Shown: positions 45,060-56,459 of the stretch, one piece after another
Position numbering within the stretch: position 1 is the stretch's first letter
Layout: each line of letters begins with the position of its first letter
Source: Charina bottae
Taxonomy: Eukaryota > Chordata > Lepidosauria > Squamata > Charinaidae
Length of the DNA stretch: 64,000 nt
Direction of reading: 5' to 3'
Assembly: GCA_023362775.1 (NCBI GenBank)
Contig: JALMGJ010000004.1
Span: 53,841,298 to 53,905,297 of the forward strand
The notes under the pieces: model-generated
The model's input: only the letters and a program-made list of their open reading frames with translations
Database searches by the model: none
What the model was told of the DNA's origin: nothing
Position numbers and translations under genes: made by a program

Positions 45060-48000
45060 ACTGTGTTGTTAAAGTTCATACATGTTACTACTTGTAACTG
45101 CACATCTAGTCTTTAATGTCTCAGATTTCCGTACAGGACAAAGTGATAAAATTTCAAGGTTTAATCCAATTAGCCATAACATTTCATTCCATTGTATAGC
45201 TTTTGGAACCCTTTGTACTTGTAGCACCTGAATGTCATTACAGCAACCTAAAGAGTCAACTTCTCTTTGGGTTAATAAGTTTGTTTGAGGCACTATCTTG
45301 AAGAAAGGTAAGAGTAGTTTCCCCTACTGCTGATAAATCAAGAAAGTAGCTGTGGTTCTGAATACATTATTTATGTGTGCACTACAGCCAGCCCTTACTT
45401 CAGAAGATTGCACTAACAGTGGTGCATTTTCAAGCAAATAAGGGAAAGGCTTTCAACTAATTTTATACCAAAACCTTGAAGGAATAAAACAGGTCAGGGA
45501 TGAATATTAAATGAACTCCTGGCTATCTTCCAAAGTGGTTTGGCCTACTTAGAAATCAACAAAACTAAAGAAAACTTTGCTTCTTCATATCATGATTTCT
45601 CCTGGGAGAAGAGAGAGCTCTGCCTGGATTACAAACTCAACCAGATTCTATAAGTCATCAGCTTTTTCGTGTATATGTATACACCCATGAACAGTGCATG
45701 CAGTGGAATAAATAACTATATTGAAATCTTAACCCTTCTGATATGTAAACTACATGTTTAATGTTAGGTGCTTTGCAACACAACAACACATGAAGAAGAA
45801 AGAACAATGTGTTTTCTGTACCTTTACCAAGCAGAATATGTTCCTCACCTGTGTTTATTCTCTGCGTGTATGAATGATAAGTTACTTAGGCTGATACAAT
45901 TTTGTACAAGTTAACCTTTGTGGCAGCAGAATAGGTTATGTGCAAATATAAAACCAATCATGTCAAATAGTGTATTTGTTGCCCAATAATCAAAGAAAAA
46001 ACATTTGCCAAGATTCTCTTTGATCACTAAGCATTCAGCAATAAATGGAAGCACTCTGCTCCTGATGCAAATGAAATAATAATAATCAGGTGAAACCCAG
46101 AAGCATAATTTTCATTTTAATTCAGTCTTCCTATAGTTTATGTTTTTCAGTGTTTGCAGTATTGAAACTGCTTCAGTTTGGTGCAAACATGAAGGTAATT
46201 ACTAATTTCCTTGGAAAGAAGCATGAAGTTGGCTCCATGGACATGTTTCTTTGGGGCTAACACAAAGCTAGGGAATTTCCTGTACTACAGCAAGTATGTG
46301 GAAAGGTCCTGAGTGACAAGAGATGAATATATTTACATTTACATATTTACATTTTCTTTCATGTGATCACAGCAAAAATATCTGGTACTAGAGCCTCTTA
46401 TCCAGGGGCAGGGTCCATTGTTTGGTTCCTCAAGTTATTTTTCTCACTACTGGATTGATTGTAGATAAAATGCAACCTTGCCATTAGCAATACAAACTTA
46501 ATTTGCCAAGGTTTTCTCAGGCACTCAGAGCAAAAACACCAAATCTCACTTTGAGGGAAAATCAGCTTAGTTGATATTTCAGCTCTTTAAAACATTACGA
46601 TGACTTCCTAAAGAAAATATAACATCAGGCACTTTTTTTTTCCAGTGGCAAGATTTTGTTTTTGCTTTATCAGGGGAAATGGCTAGATGTTGAGGCAGGA
46701 GTTTGATAATGCTAGATATATTTAGGAAAGGAAGGATTTATGTGTGCAGGGTGCTTTGTGTGTGTGTGTGCTTTGTGTGTGTGTGTGTGCTTAAACAAGT
46801 TGACATATTGCCTGTTGGAAAAGGTTTGATTTCTCGCCCTCCACTCTTGAATTGTTCTTAGAGCTTTGACAAGGTTTTTTAACGCGAAGCAGGAGGAAGG
46901 GAAATGGCTTTGGAGTTGCAGTTACAAACCTTTTAAGAAATGTTCATGTCTCTGTAAGCTGCTGATTTCTTGATGTTGGGAAGGCTGTATCTAGGTCAAG
47001 TTCTCCAAGTCCGCCATCTCAGTAATCTAGATTTCACAAACAAAAATGTTGCCTATCTGGATCTATGTCAGGAGAATGATAGTGAGTGTATGCAACCTTC
47101 TTCATTATTTTGAACTTCTTAATAGCTTGGATTCCCACTAAGCATTTTTGTGCATAAGGCTCTCTGGATATGATTACTTAAAAGGATTTCTTTATTGGAG
47201 ATGAGACACTTTATATCATTTCAACTTTGTGGAACAATTACAGGTAGTAATTGTTGGTTCCTGAATGAGGTTGTATGTAAGTGATGAATATAAGGCAGTT
47301 CCAGTACAGAACCAGTATCTATAGTCTGGATGAGAGATAGTAAACTGATACATGGTTATGAAAGAAGATGAAGATGCTGTTTGTTGTTTTTGTTGCAAAA
47401 ATTTAGAAGATCTAGAAAGCATTGATCAATGACACAGTAGCCAATCAAGTGGCACTCAAACTATTCTAAGTCAGCTTCTCCTATTCAAGGGTCAGGTTGC
47501 AACCCAGGGGTGCTGAAAGAGCTTTTGTCACCAGAAACTCAGTTGGTTCTTGCATAGTATGTAGCATCTTTTACTCATTTTGATTAGTGTTCCCGCTACA
47601 ATCCCTTCTGGACAGAGTTAGCCACTTTGTAATTTACCACAGTGCCTATATGGGGGAAGATAATTCTTTTGAAGCTAGTCCAAATACAGCTGCACACCTT
47701 CAGGGGCACAACACATCAATTGCTTTGGAAGCAAGAGGCTGAAGATTAACTTCCAAGCCCTATCTAATTTGTGTCTTTTCCTGCTGGCAGCATCATCACA
47801 GCCGATTTTCTGGGTACTCTCACCATGATAAACAGATTGCAACTAGGGTGAGTGACTCCATTGGCTGTGGCATGTCATCTCAGGATTGTTCTTCCACCTT
47901 GGAAACTTGTTTGATATCTACTCCAGTTTCCCTTTGTTACTATATGTTGAGGGGGGCAGTATGTTTTTTTTTAATGTACGCAATAAAACATTTTATTTAT

Positions 48001-48405
48001 GGCTTAAAGTTACTGTTTTGATTTGGATTCATTTTCAAATTGTTTGCGCTGATTGTAGGATGGCCAGAAAACCATATTATTGAACCATAGGTTCTCTGTG
48101 TTTTACAGAAATATGTAAGAGACAAAAGAATTCAGAATCCATCCATTTGGTAACATTTTTTTTCTCATTTTCTGACCCTTGGAAAACTTAGAAGAATTGT
48201 TCTGAGACCTGAGCTTACCAGGAAAGCAAAACAAAACAGATTCCAAAGATTCTTTCAGGTCACCAAAGAGCTACCCTGCCCCCATCCTTTCCATTGCTGT
48301 AGTATGGAGAGTGAAAGCATAGGATTACTGTTTGCTGCTCTGATTTACCATTCCACTGGATGTGTAGAGATTAGAAAGACACAGTACTTGGGTTAAACCA
48401 TATGC
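45060..48405. other. Unassigned AT-rich sequence
   Basis: About 3.3 kb with no recognised gene or element. A (GT)n microsatellite interrupted by GCTTT lies at about 46754-46792. Confidence 0.5.
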
Positions 48406-48426
48406 ATATCAAGAAGGGGAACCAGA

Positions 48427-48756
48427 TAAAAGATCCTTAAAGTGGACTTGCAAAAAAACCCAGAACTGTTTCTCTTGGGTCTGATGGAGAAGCAGCTCGA
48501 GAAACAACATGGGACTTTGCTTTTATACATGATTACAGCAGCAAGACTTTTATATGCGCAGAGATGGAAAGATCCACAAATACCTACAGTGGAGGACTGG
48601 ATCATTAAACTGATGGAGCTGGCCCAAATGGCCAAGTTAACAGCACTGATAAGAGAAAATACTGTTTCTGGATTTGTTTCTACTTGGCAACCACTTTTAG
48701 ACTACTTGCTTGTGTCAGAAAAAAATGAAGTTTTGATTTTGGGTTTTAATGATTAA
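48427..48756 (+). pseudogene. L1 ORF2 C-terminal fragment
   Basis: The frame from about 48430 to the stop after 48756 gives the C terminus of a non-mammalian L1 ORF2: NPELFLLG, LYMITAARLLYAQRWKD, IPTVEDWIIKLMELAQMAKL and TWQPLLDYLL. This region lies after the reverse transcriptase and cysteine-rich parts. The first codon of the open frame is GTG inside the truncated protein, so it is not a start. The frame is intact to its stop, which together with the clean TSD suggests a fairly recent insertion. Confidence 0.88.
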
Positions 48757-49029
48757 ATGGTTTGATTTGATAGAAATAATGTTACTGAAGTTTAACTAAT
48801 GGTAAGAGATTATATTTGTAAATGTATTCATATCTGTATTGGAGAAGGTCGGAAGTCACTTTCTGTTTCTCTTCTCTCTCTCTTCTGCACTTTTATTGTT
48901 TTTCTTTTTTCTTTAGTTCTGTAGTCTATCTGTTCTATATTCTATATTCTATATTTTGTATTTTAATTATATTCTGAAAACGAATAAAGTTCTTTTTTTT
49001 AAAAAAAAAAGTTCTTTTTTTTTAAAAAA
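48427..49029 (+). mobile_element. L1 LINE, 5'-truncated, with 16-bp TSD
   Basis: The insertion is bounded by AAGAAGGGGAACCAGA (48411-48426 and 49030-49045). It holds the end of ORF2, a 3' UTR with GGTCGGAAGTCACTTTC, TATTC repeats (about 48934-48954), an AATAAAG signal (about 48982) and an A-rich tail with a duplicated GTTCTTTTTTTT segment. Long TSDs plus an A-tail are the signature of L1 target-primed insertion. The downstream duplicated tail unit (48988-49029) suggests tail slippage. Confidence 0.93.
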
Positions 49030-49045
49030 AAGAAGGGGAACCAGA

Positions 49046-50185
49046 GGTGTGGGTAGATGTTTTTGCATACTGCCCTCTGATCTCTCCTATACTTCATCAG
49101 TTCAGTTTGCAAATACGACTGGAGTTCTTCGCTCCAGAGAATAGTATGCAAAAGAAGTGACGCCTGATGGCATTGGGAGATTTTCTTAGGAAGCGTAACA
49201 GAGTGATCAAACATGGTTCTGGGCTGCTGTTTGCTGAAGAATGCAGGTAGTTATTTTTCCTTGCAGGCAAATTATATATATTTATAATTTATTTATATTT
49301 TTGTATTTGATAGGTAAGAAGGTTTTCTGTGCCACCTGGCTAAATAAAACCGCTTTCTCACTGAAATATTTGTTTCTATGCTAGTACTTTAAAGGCCAGA
49401 TAAATATTATCTGTAATCATAAAACTAAGCTTTAGAAAAAACTTGGATCCTGCCAATCACTTTTGTGTTTTGCAGGGATGTTTGACAGGCACTCCAGATA
49501 ATAATATAGGTGTTGCCTGAAGTTTTGCACTTTTTGCATAGGTAGTATCTAGATATGTAATCTGTGGCTCCTGCTATTTGTTTTACATTCAGAACAAGCT
49601 TCCGCTTTGTGTTGAGAATAGATTATTAGTGGCTGACACTGTGATTGAGCAATCATTGGTTCATAATTCCCAAATGAAAATTATGGAATGACATTGACAA
49701 TTATGAATGTACAGAGATTTACTCATATTTTATTTAAAGAAATGCACAGGGCCATTCACAAGAGGGTCTTGAAAAGGCCTTTTAATAAATATATCCCATT
49801 AGAACTAAAATATGGCAAAAGAACATCAGCAACCTTAATAATGAGGATAATCTCTTGGAAATCACAATTGCTTCATTCCTCAGGTAGGAAGAATGGCTTA
49901 TATAACCTTTTTGGACAGAGAATCCCAAAGGGTGGGTGGCACCAAAAAGATTTTTGCCTTACAACAGTTTTATTTTTGAGAAGGGGAGATATTAGATGCA
50001 TTTGTAATGATACTCATCGTGGCAGTAGAATAGAATGCAAAGATGCCTAGTTTTGTGTTGTGGAATTGAGCTGGGTTAAAAGCCTTTGCTGAATTTACAG
50101 TAATGGATCCTGAATCCTTGAGAGATTGAGAGGGCCAGCTCTCCTCCAAAGGGCTTTCAAACTTGAATTAGTACTCTTTCTTCCA
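49046..50185. other. Unassigned AT-rich sequence
   Basis: No gene was recognised. The 120-codon open frame at 49688-50050 (plus) has no domain and no homologue that I recognise. Confidence 0.45.
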
Positions 50186-50187
50186 TC

Positions 50188-50313
50188 CAGGGTTTCTCAA
50201 CTTTAGCAACTTTAAGATGTGTGGACTTCAACTTCCAGAATTCCCCTTGCTGGCTGGGGAAAACTGGGAGTTGATGTCCACACAACTTAAAGTTGCGAAG
50301 GTTGAGAAACCCT
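50188..50313. mobile_element. Short hAT-like MITE, family C (near-palindromic)
   Basis: The ends CAGGGTTTCTCAACTTTAGC and GAAGGTTGAGAAACCCT, with inner AACTTTAAGATGTGTGGACT / GTCCACACAACTTAAAGTT, make most of the 126 bp a hairpin. This type is very common in squamate genomes. Flanks CTTCCATC and CCTTCCTC are only loosely similar, so the TSD is not certain. Confidence 0.75.
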
Positions 50314-50539
50314 CCCTTCCTCCCTCCCTCCCTAAGACATGACTAGAAGATTACTCCCTCCATGGGTAATGTTGAAAAATGGTTCCTGTGTTTTGGATTG
50401 TACAAACTATTACACGAGAAAGGGAAAGAAACAGCCTGTATTAAACATAAGTTGGTTGATTCACATTATATAAGCAGTGAGTTTGGAACAGGAATTTCCA
50501 GGAGTTGGTGTTTCTTTTCCACCTGATGAAAGATACACT

Positions 50540-50540
50540 A

Positions 50541-50607
<67 letters not shown>
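50540..50607 (+). repeat. (ATCT)n microsatellite
   Basis: About 17 uninterrupted tetranucleotide units. Confidence 0.97.
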
Positions 50608-51009
50608 CAGGATTTTTTTTTGCAAACTACATTTTTAATCAGATACAAGAATAACTTTAAAAAGAATAATATCATAGATGATTCCTTAAAAGAAGTAAAT
50701 ACTTGATACGTTCTTTTTAAAAGAGATGCTATGTTAAAAAAAAATTAGTTGCCACAGGCAGTATATGAGGTATTAAAATTGGGTTTGAAGTTTATCACAC
50801 CAGACTGTAGATCGAGGTTAACCTTTCTTAACATTTCATACAAGATAATAATAATTGAAAACGGGATCAGTGAAGGGGAATGTTTTTCCTAGCCTTTTTA
50901 TGTTTCTGTTATGCCAGGTTTCTATATGGATGGTAGAATTTTTGGGGGAGGAGCGATTAATCATGTAAATCCTCATCTAATATTCAAATCAGATGAGATT
51001 GTAGAGAAA

Positions 51010-51331
51010 TAGGCTGACCATACATCACGTTTTGAATGAGACAGTCCCGTTTTTTAGCATTTTTCAACCGTCCCGTCGTTTTCATAAAAATCTCAATTTT
51101 GTCCCGTTTTTCAAACCCGTTGGGAATGGCACGGAAGGAGGATCCAAGCCGGAGCGTGGACTGGGGGGGCGGGGTTTGCAGGCAGGAGCCAATCACGCGG
51201 ACCGGGGGCAGGGTTTGCAGGTGGGAGCCAATCGCGCAGACCAGGGGGTGGGGACCCCTGCCTTTTTCATGAATACAGAATATTACATAAGAACCCATCC
51301 CGTTTTGCCATCCTGAAATATGGTCAGCCTA
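51010..51331. mobile_element. Inverted-repeat element enclosing a fragment of the 20720-type hAT element
   Basis: The termini TAGGCTGACCATA (51010-51022) and TATGGTCAGCCTA (51319-51331) are perfect 13-bp inverted repeats, with AGAGAA on both sides (51003-51008 and 51332-51337; one extra A on the left). The left part has CCCGTTTTTCA-type repeats. The centre (about 51155-51268) is the minisatellite of the element at 20720-21059 in inverse orientation, ending in the hAT terminus GGGGACCCCTG. No transposase. Superfamily of the outer element is not certain. Confidence 0.75.
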
Positions 51332-51339
51332 AGAGAACA

Positions 51340-51880
51340 CATTTTTTTTCCTATTAGCTTCTTAAAAGCAGAAATTCAGTGGTGGGAAATTTCTTAGGGA
51401 AAACACTCTCCTTTTTGCTGTTCCTATCTCCTATGAGTCCCTAGTACTTTACTCCTTAGAGGATTAAAAAAAATACAGAAAGTCTATGTTTTAATCCAAA
51501 AGCTAAGAAATAAGTGGAAGAGCCCTGATAGAAAAGTCTCCTTGGGAAAAATTGAGCTGTCCCTCCACCTGGAAGTGGGCTGTATTTCTGGTTAAAACAC
51601 ACACAAACACACACACACCATTGGGCAGCAGATTATTCATTGATTCCTTGCTTAGTTTGCACCTGAAATAGTGCAAGTAAATCACTGGTTCCTTTCACAC
51701 ATAACATTAAATCATAAATCATGTTTTTTTTAAACAGCCACAGCAGCTCCAAAATTAATCTTTTTGGTTCATTGAGAAGTAGAGAGGAACATTTCTGCAA
51801 ACAAAGTTCTGATTCCTGAGCAGAGGTCTCTGACTATGATCTTTATGATCATTTGTCAAACAATGTTCCTTAAAACCAGG
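51340..51880. other. Unassigned sequence
   Basis: No gene or element was recognised. A short ACACAC run lies at about 51598-51618. Confidence 0.45.
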
Positions 51881-51884
51881 AATC

Positions 51885-51987
51885 TTGGAGTCCAGTTTCC
51901 AGCATCTCTTCCAGGTATGCTGGCTGGGGAATTCTGAGAGATGAAGTCTCAGAATTAGAGTTGCCAGGTTTGAAAAACACTGCTTTA
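51885..51987. mobile_element. Degraded family C MITE
   Basis: GTATGCTGGCTGGGGAATTCTG, then GATGAAGTCTCAGAATT, GAGTTGCCAGGTTTGAAAAAC resembles the right half of the short MITE at 50188-50313. The termini are eroded. Confidence 0.55.
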
Positions 51988-51989
51988 GT

Positions 51990-52510
51990 TGAATTGTGAC
52001 TAGAAATTCCAGAATGTTCTAGCAACATGTTCTGGCTTTGAATTGTGTGAGTTGTAACTCAAGTACATTTTTCAGACACAGGTATGGGAAAGCTGCTTTA
52101 ATAGCAGCTTATTGGGCTAAAATCAGGAGATTAAAATGTTTTAGCTTAAAAGGAAGAAGCATTATCATCTTCTAGTCATGTCTTAGGGAAAAAAGTCAGT
52201 ACTAAAAAGTTGGCAGTGAATTGGGTTTATGGCAGGAATTGTGAATTGCTTTGAAATGATTATTTATTAAATGGTCAGTTGTCTCATTTAAATCCTATCG
52301 AATCCTTTGTTTTACATGTTACAGATAATGTTATAGATGCATATTCCATATCAGCCTCTCCCAATTTGGTATGCTTCAAATGTTTTGAAGTGCAGTGTCT
52401 TAGATTGTACATTGGCTCTGCTGACAGTGTTAGACTAGAAAACAGACAGAATCTTCTGCTTGAAAAACTTTCTTGCAAAGGAATGAATTAGTTCTCTGGT
52501 AATAGTTATT
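51990..52510. other. Unassigned sequence
   Basis: No gene or element was recognised. Confidence 0.45.
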
Positions 52511-52523
52511 TTTATAGTTATTT

Positions 52524-52860
52524 TATAGGGGCATGGTGGCTTAGCGGGTAAGACGCCAGGCTTGTCGATCGGAAGATCACAAGTTTGGAGGTTCAAATCC
52601 CTAGTCCCACATGACGGAGTGAGCTCCTGCACTAGCCCCAGCTCTTGCCAACCTAGCAATTCGAAAGCATGCAAATGCAAGTAGATGAACAGGTACCACT
52701 TCGGTGGGTAGGTAACAGCATTCCGTGTGCGTCATGCCGGCCACATGACCGTGGAAACTTCTTCGGACAATGCTGGCTCTTCGGCTAACAAACGGAGATG
52801 AGCACCAGCCCCTAGAGTCGGACAGGACTGCACAAATATGCGGGGGGAACCTTTACCTTA
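52524..52860 (+). mobile_element. Sauria SINE, near full length
   Basis: Head GCATGGTGGCTTAGCGGGTAA, B box GGTTCAAATCCCTAG, body with CATGCCGGCCACATGACCG, tail GGAACCTTTACCTTA. The 10-bp TSD ATAGTTATTT lies at 52514-52523 and 52861-52870. Confidence 0.95.
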
Positions 52861-52875
52861 ATAGTTATTTAGCAT

Positions 52876-53150
52876 TTGAGTTATTTATAAAAATAATAAA
52901 GTGGTTAAGATGCTGGGCTAGAAACCAGGAGTCTGTGAGTTCTAGTCCCACCTTAGGCATGAAAGCCAGCTGGGTGACCTTGGGCCAGTCACTCTCTCTC
53001 AGCCCAACTCACCTCACAGGGTTGTTGTTGTGGGGAAAAGAGGGGGAGGAAGGAGTATTAGGTATGTTCGCCGCCTTGAGTTATTTATAAAAATAATAAA
53101 GGCGGGATAAAAATTAAATAAATAAATAAAAATTAAATAAATAAATAAAT
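52876..53150 (+). mobile_element. tRNA-derived SINE with (ATAAA)n tail, preceded by a copy of its own tail
   Basis: The body 52901-53100 is the same SINE type as at 27674-27917 (GTGGTTAAGATGCTGG, GGGTGACCTTGGGCCAGTCA, GTTGTTGTTGTGGGG). The 25 bp before it (52876-52900, TTGAGTTATTTATAAAAATA and the next 5 bp) are identical to its 3' part at 53076-53100, exactly 200 bp downstream. The first few bases of the usual head are missing. The tail runs to about 53150 in AAATAAATAAA. Confidence 0.88.
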
Positions 53151-53154
53151 TTAA

Positions 53155-53855
53155 TTTTTAAAAACAAATATTAGAATCAGCATTTACACAGAAAAGAAAG
53201 CTGCAGAAAAGCAAAACAAAAAACAAAAACAAAACCAGGAACTATTATTGTTTCCCTCCAGTTTGTCTCAAGAAGCACTTTATTTTTTTCCACATGCTGC
53301 TACTAAATGAGTTACCTTTTTAAAATGCAACTTATGCTGGACTATTACTGTGGTTTATTACATAAAAGTTCAAAAACAATTTGCCTGAGTCTGTTCTGCT
53401 CATCCACACTGCACAGAAATCCTAATAATCTTGGAGCTTTTATTGTACTTTTAATACTTTTGTCAAAGGGAGATCATTAGTAGGTCTAATATGGACCTTT
53501 GCTTCAACTCCAAACAGCAGTAATAATCTGAAGAGGATTTTTTTAAAAGCTGTTAGTCACAGTCGCTTGACTTGCTAAATCACATTAGCAAGCCAGGAAT
53601 GAATTTTGAACCCAATTTCTACCATTCTTCTCTCCTGCTTCAATCCTGGTAAATTTAATGTTATTTTCCCACTGCATACTGAATAGGAAACTTTATTTTC
53701 ATATTGTTTTACTAATTTAGGAATTTAAAATCCTTTAAGTAGATTGACAATAAAACATAGCGCTATCTCTAAATTAAGAAAGGGCTGTAATTTTAACTAC
53801 AGAGTCATTGGGAATCGGGCAGCACAGAAGTTTTATTTATTTATTTATCAAACTA
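53155..53855. other. Unassigned AT-rich sequence
   Basis: No gene was recognised. It contains AAACAAAAAAC words at 53212-53236 and a (TTTA)n run at 53830-53848. Confidence 0.45.
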
Positions 53856-53866
53856 AACATGAATAA

Positions 53867-54394
53867 TCAAGAGAACCAGTTTGGTGTAGTGGTTAAGGCA
53901 GAGCTTTCCAAACTGTGTGTCGCAACACAAAAGTGTGTCGCCACACACAGTCTGGTGTGTTGCCACACAACCCGGAAGCGCTGATCATCATCAGCGCTTC
54001 CGGGTTTTCCCGCGGCGACACACCAACGGCGGCGTGCAAAAACCGAAAGCGGCAGCAGCGCTTCCGGGCTTTTGCGCGCTGCCGCAACGGCAGCACTTCC
54101 GGGTTTTCCCACGGCGACACACCAACGGCGGTTGGTGTGTCACCGCGGGAAAACTTTGGAAAGCCCTGGGTTAAGGCATCAGGCTAGAAACCGGAAGATG
54201 TGAGATGTAAGATCCCACCTTACGCACGAAGCCAACTGGGTGACCTTGGGCCACTCACACCCTTTTTCAGCCCTATGAAGCAGGCAATGGTAAACCACTT
54301 CTGAAAAACCTTGCCAAGAAAACTGCAGGGACTGGTCCAGGCAGTCACCCAGAATCAAGACTGACTCAAAGGCATGCCCCCCCCCCCAAAAAAA
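53867..54394 (+). mobile_element. tRNA-derived SINE with alternative tail, split by a hAT MITE
   Basis: Outer TSD ATGAATAA lies at 53859-53866 and 54395-54402. The head (ACCAGTTTGGTGTAGTGG, TTAAGG) is cut by the MITE within its A box and resumes as GGTTAAGGCATCAGGCTAG. The body (GGGTGACCTTGGGCCACTCA) leads into a different 3' end: GGTAAACCACTTCTG, CCTTGCCAAGAAAACTGCAG, GTCCAGGCAGTCACC. That 3' end resembles the tail of the 5S-derived SINE at 2693-2880. It ends in a C-run and an A-run. Confidence 0.88.
53899..54168. mobile_element. hAT-type MITE, family A, copy 6 (nested in SINE)
   Basis: The ends are CAGAGCTTTCCAAACTGTG and TTTGGAAAGCCCTG, with a perfect 8-bp TSD GGTTAAGG (53891-53898 and 54169-54176). 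It is nearly the same length and sequence as copy 1 (2105-2375), including the 16-bp-arm hairpin CCCGGAAGCGCTGATCATCA. Confidence 0.95.
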
Positions 54395-54402
54395 ATGAAT
54401 AA

Positions 54403-56455
54403 AGGAGAGAAATGGGAAAGGATGTGTACAATATATTTGGCATATTATGTATTTTTCCTCATATATTCCTAACAAATTGTAACATATCACCCAGGACAGA
54501 TGCACGAGCATCTTTTAAACATAGTTGTTGACTAAACAGACTTGGAAGATAACTCTTCAGCTTCAATGATGTAGCTTATTTTGTGTTACATAACTGCCTC
54601 TCAAGTTTACTTCTTACACCCATAATTTAATTAATCTATTATTCTATGTTTACAGCAAACCATAGTTGGCCACTATGTTTGAATAAGAAAACTATTATTT
54701 CTACACGCTATCCCAAACTATAGCAATTTACAATCCAAGTTTGGTTGACAACTGGAAAAAAAATCTGGTTTAAGTGTAATCTGGGAGGAAAAAGAAATGT
54801 GTGAGTCTAGAAATATCAATAATGTCAAACCCTTAATGTCTTGAATATTTCCCTGGAATACTTGTTTCAATCTATAATTTCATCTTACTCACCTAGAACT
54901 GTATTCCCTCCGTACTTTCACTTCAAATTTAAAGCAGCCTTCCTTGAGCAAGTATCTGCAGATGTGTTGGACTACAACTTTCATCATTCCTAGTCAATAT
55001 GGACAGCATCATTTTGGGGAAGGCTGCAGTAAACTACTTTTATATGGATGTCATATGCTTTCCTGTTGACCTTTGATCCAGCAGCCTTTGATGAATGAAA
55101 ATTGCCTGTTAGGTCCTGAAAGTTGAGAAGCTGAATTCTATGCTATTCTGTAAAGTAAATGACAATTGAGACTAGGTTGACCTGATTGGAACCTGCTCCA
55201 TTGGAAAGAAAATAAAATATAGGCAAAGGAATATCAACCAACTCTCAACCTATCTCTTTGAAAAAAGAGGAGTTATTTTAACATACTTTCATGCATATAT
55301 TGTCTAACCATTTCTGAACTGTGCTGATGGTAGATTCATGCTTATTTATTTGCTTAATTTCCAGGAAGAATCATGAATAGAATAAAGAAAAGGTTTTCAA
55401 GCTTTCACTGTCTTTAGAAAGCAGATACCATAATCTGGCTATTTGGACTGAGCTTGATGATTGATGTTGATTAATGATGGTATTGGGTAGTTATTTGGAA
55501 ATTCCTGATATATGCTGCAACTGAGATCTTGACAACCAATAAAATGAGTGTAGTGATTGACTATGATCTTGTTTTCAAGAAGCAAGTTCACTGTTCTGAA
55601 GACTGAGTGACAAATGCTTGAAAGAAGCATTGAACAAATGCTTTGGTTAATTCAAGAGTGAATAAGAGTGCTTCATGAAAACATTTTTCTCTCTTTTTTT
55701 CTTCTTGCTTGATTGCACCCAGAATTGGTCAACAAGAAATTGTGATTTACATTTTCAGTGCAGAGTAATTGCTCTTAGTCAACACCCTGTGTATGTCTAC
55801 AAGTAACCATGGATGGCCTCTAGCTATTAACAACAATCACTGCCCTCTTGATAGCCTCTCCGGTAATGTAGAGGTGGGCAATTAATTCTGAAACAAGAAT
55901 ACTCCTGGGAACCAACCTGTGGATAAACTCAGCAGAAATGAGCTTTCATGAGAAAAGACCTTTAATACAGAAATGGCAGGGAGTGGGGGGCACTTCTGTG
56001 TCCTACACTTAGCTAACTACATTTCCTGATGATAAGCAGGAAATTGTTAGAACAAACTAAGGATTATGTGAGAAGTGGAATCTATACCCCTTTTCCGACC
56101 TGCACAACAGATTTACTTGGACAATTACTCTCCACTTTTGCAAAATCAGTTCTAACGTCTGTGATTTTCTTTTCTGCTGTTCTTTTTCTGTTTTTTATTT
56201 CATATTATTATTATTTTCTGTTTTTTATTTCATATTATTATTATTTTCTTCTGATACCATGGAGATCAGGACTTCTGTACTCTGAGTAGAATATGGTAGA
56301 TAAGTTTGGTAGGCTCAAATTATTTTGCTTCTGAAGCATTATGATTAGAAAATGTTGTGCTGCCAAAATTCTTCTGGCTTGAGAATGAAGTCTAGGATTG
56401 ATTGGTTGGTTCTTTTTGAAGTCCATTATATTTCCACCTCCAAATCCATAATTCA
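54403..56455. other. Unassigned AT-rich sequence
   Basis: About 2 kb without a recognised gene. An eroded MITE-like stretch (CAGATGTGTTGGACTACAAC) is at about 54957-55030. Two tandem copies of a unit of about 30 bp (TTCTGTTTTTTATTTCATAT plus ATTATTATT) lie at about 56187-56247. Confidence 0.45.
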
Positions 56456-56459
56456 GATT

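Noticed and set aside
49688..50050. 120-codon open frame
   Set aside because: No recognisable domain, AT-rich codon use like flanks, no promoter or splice context.
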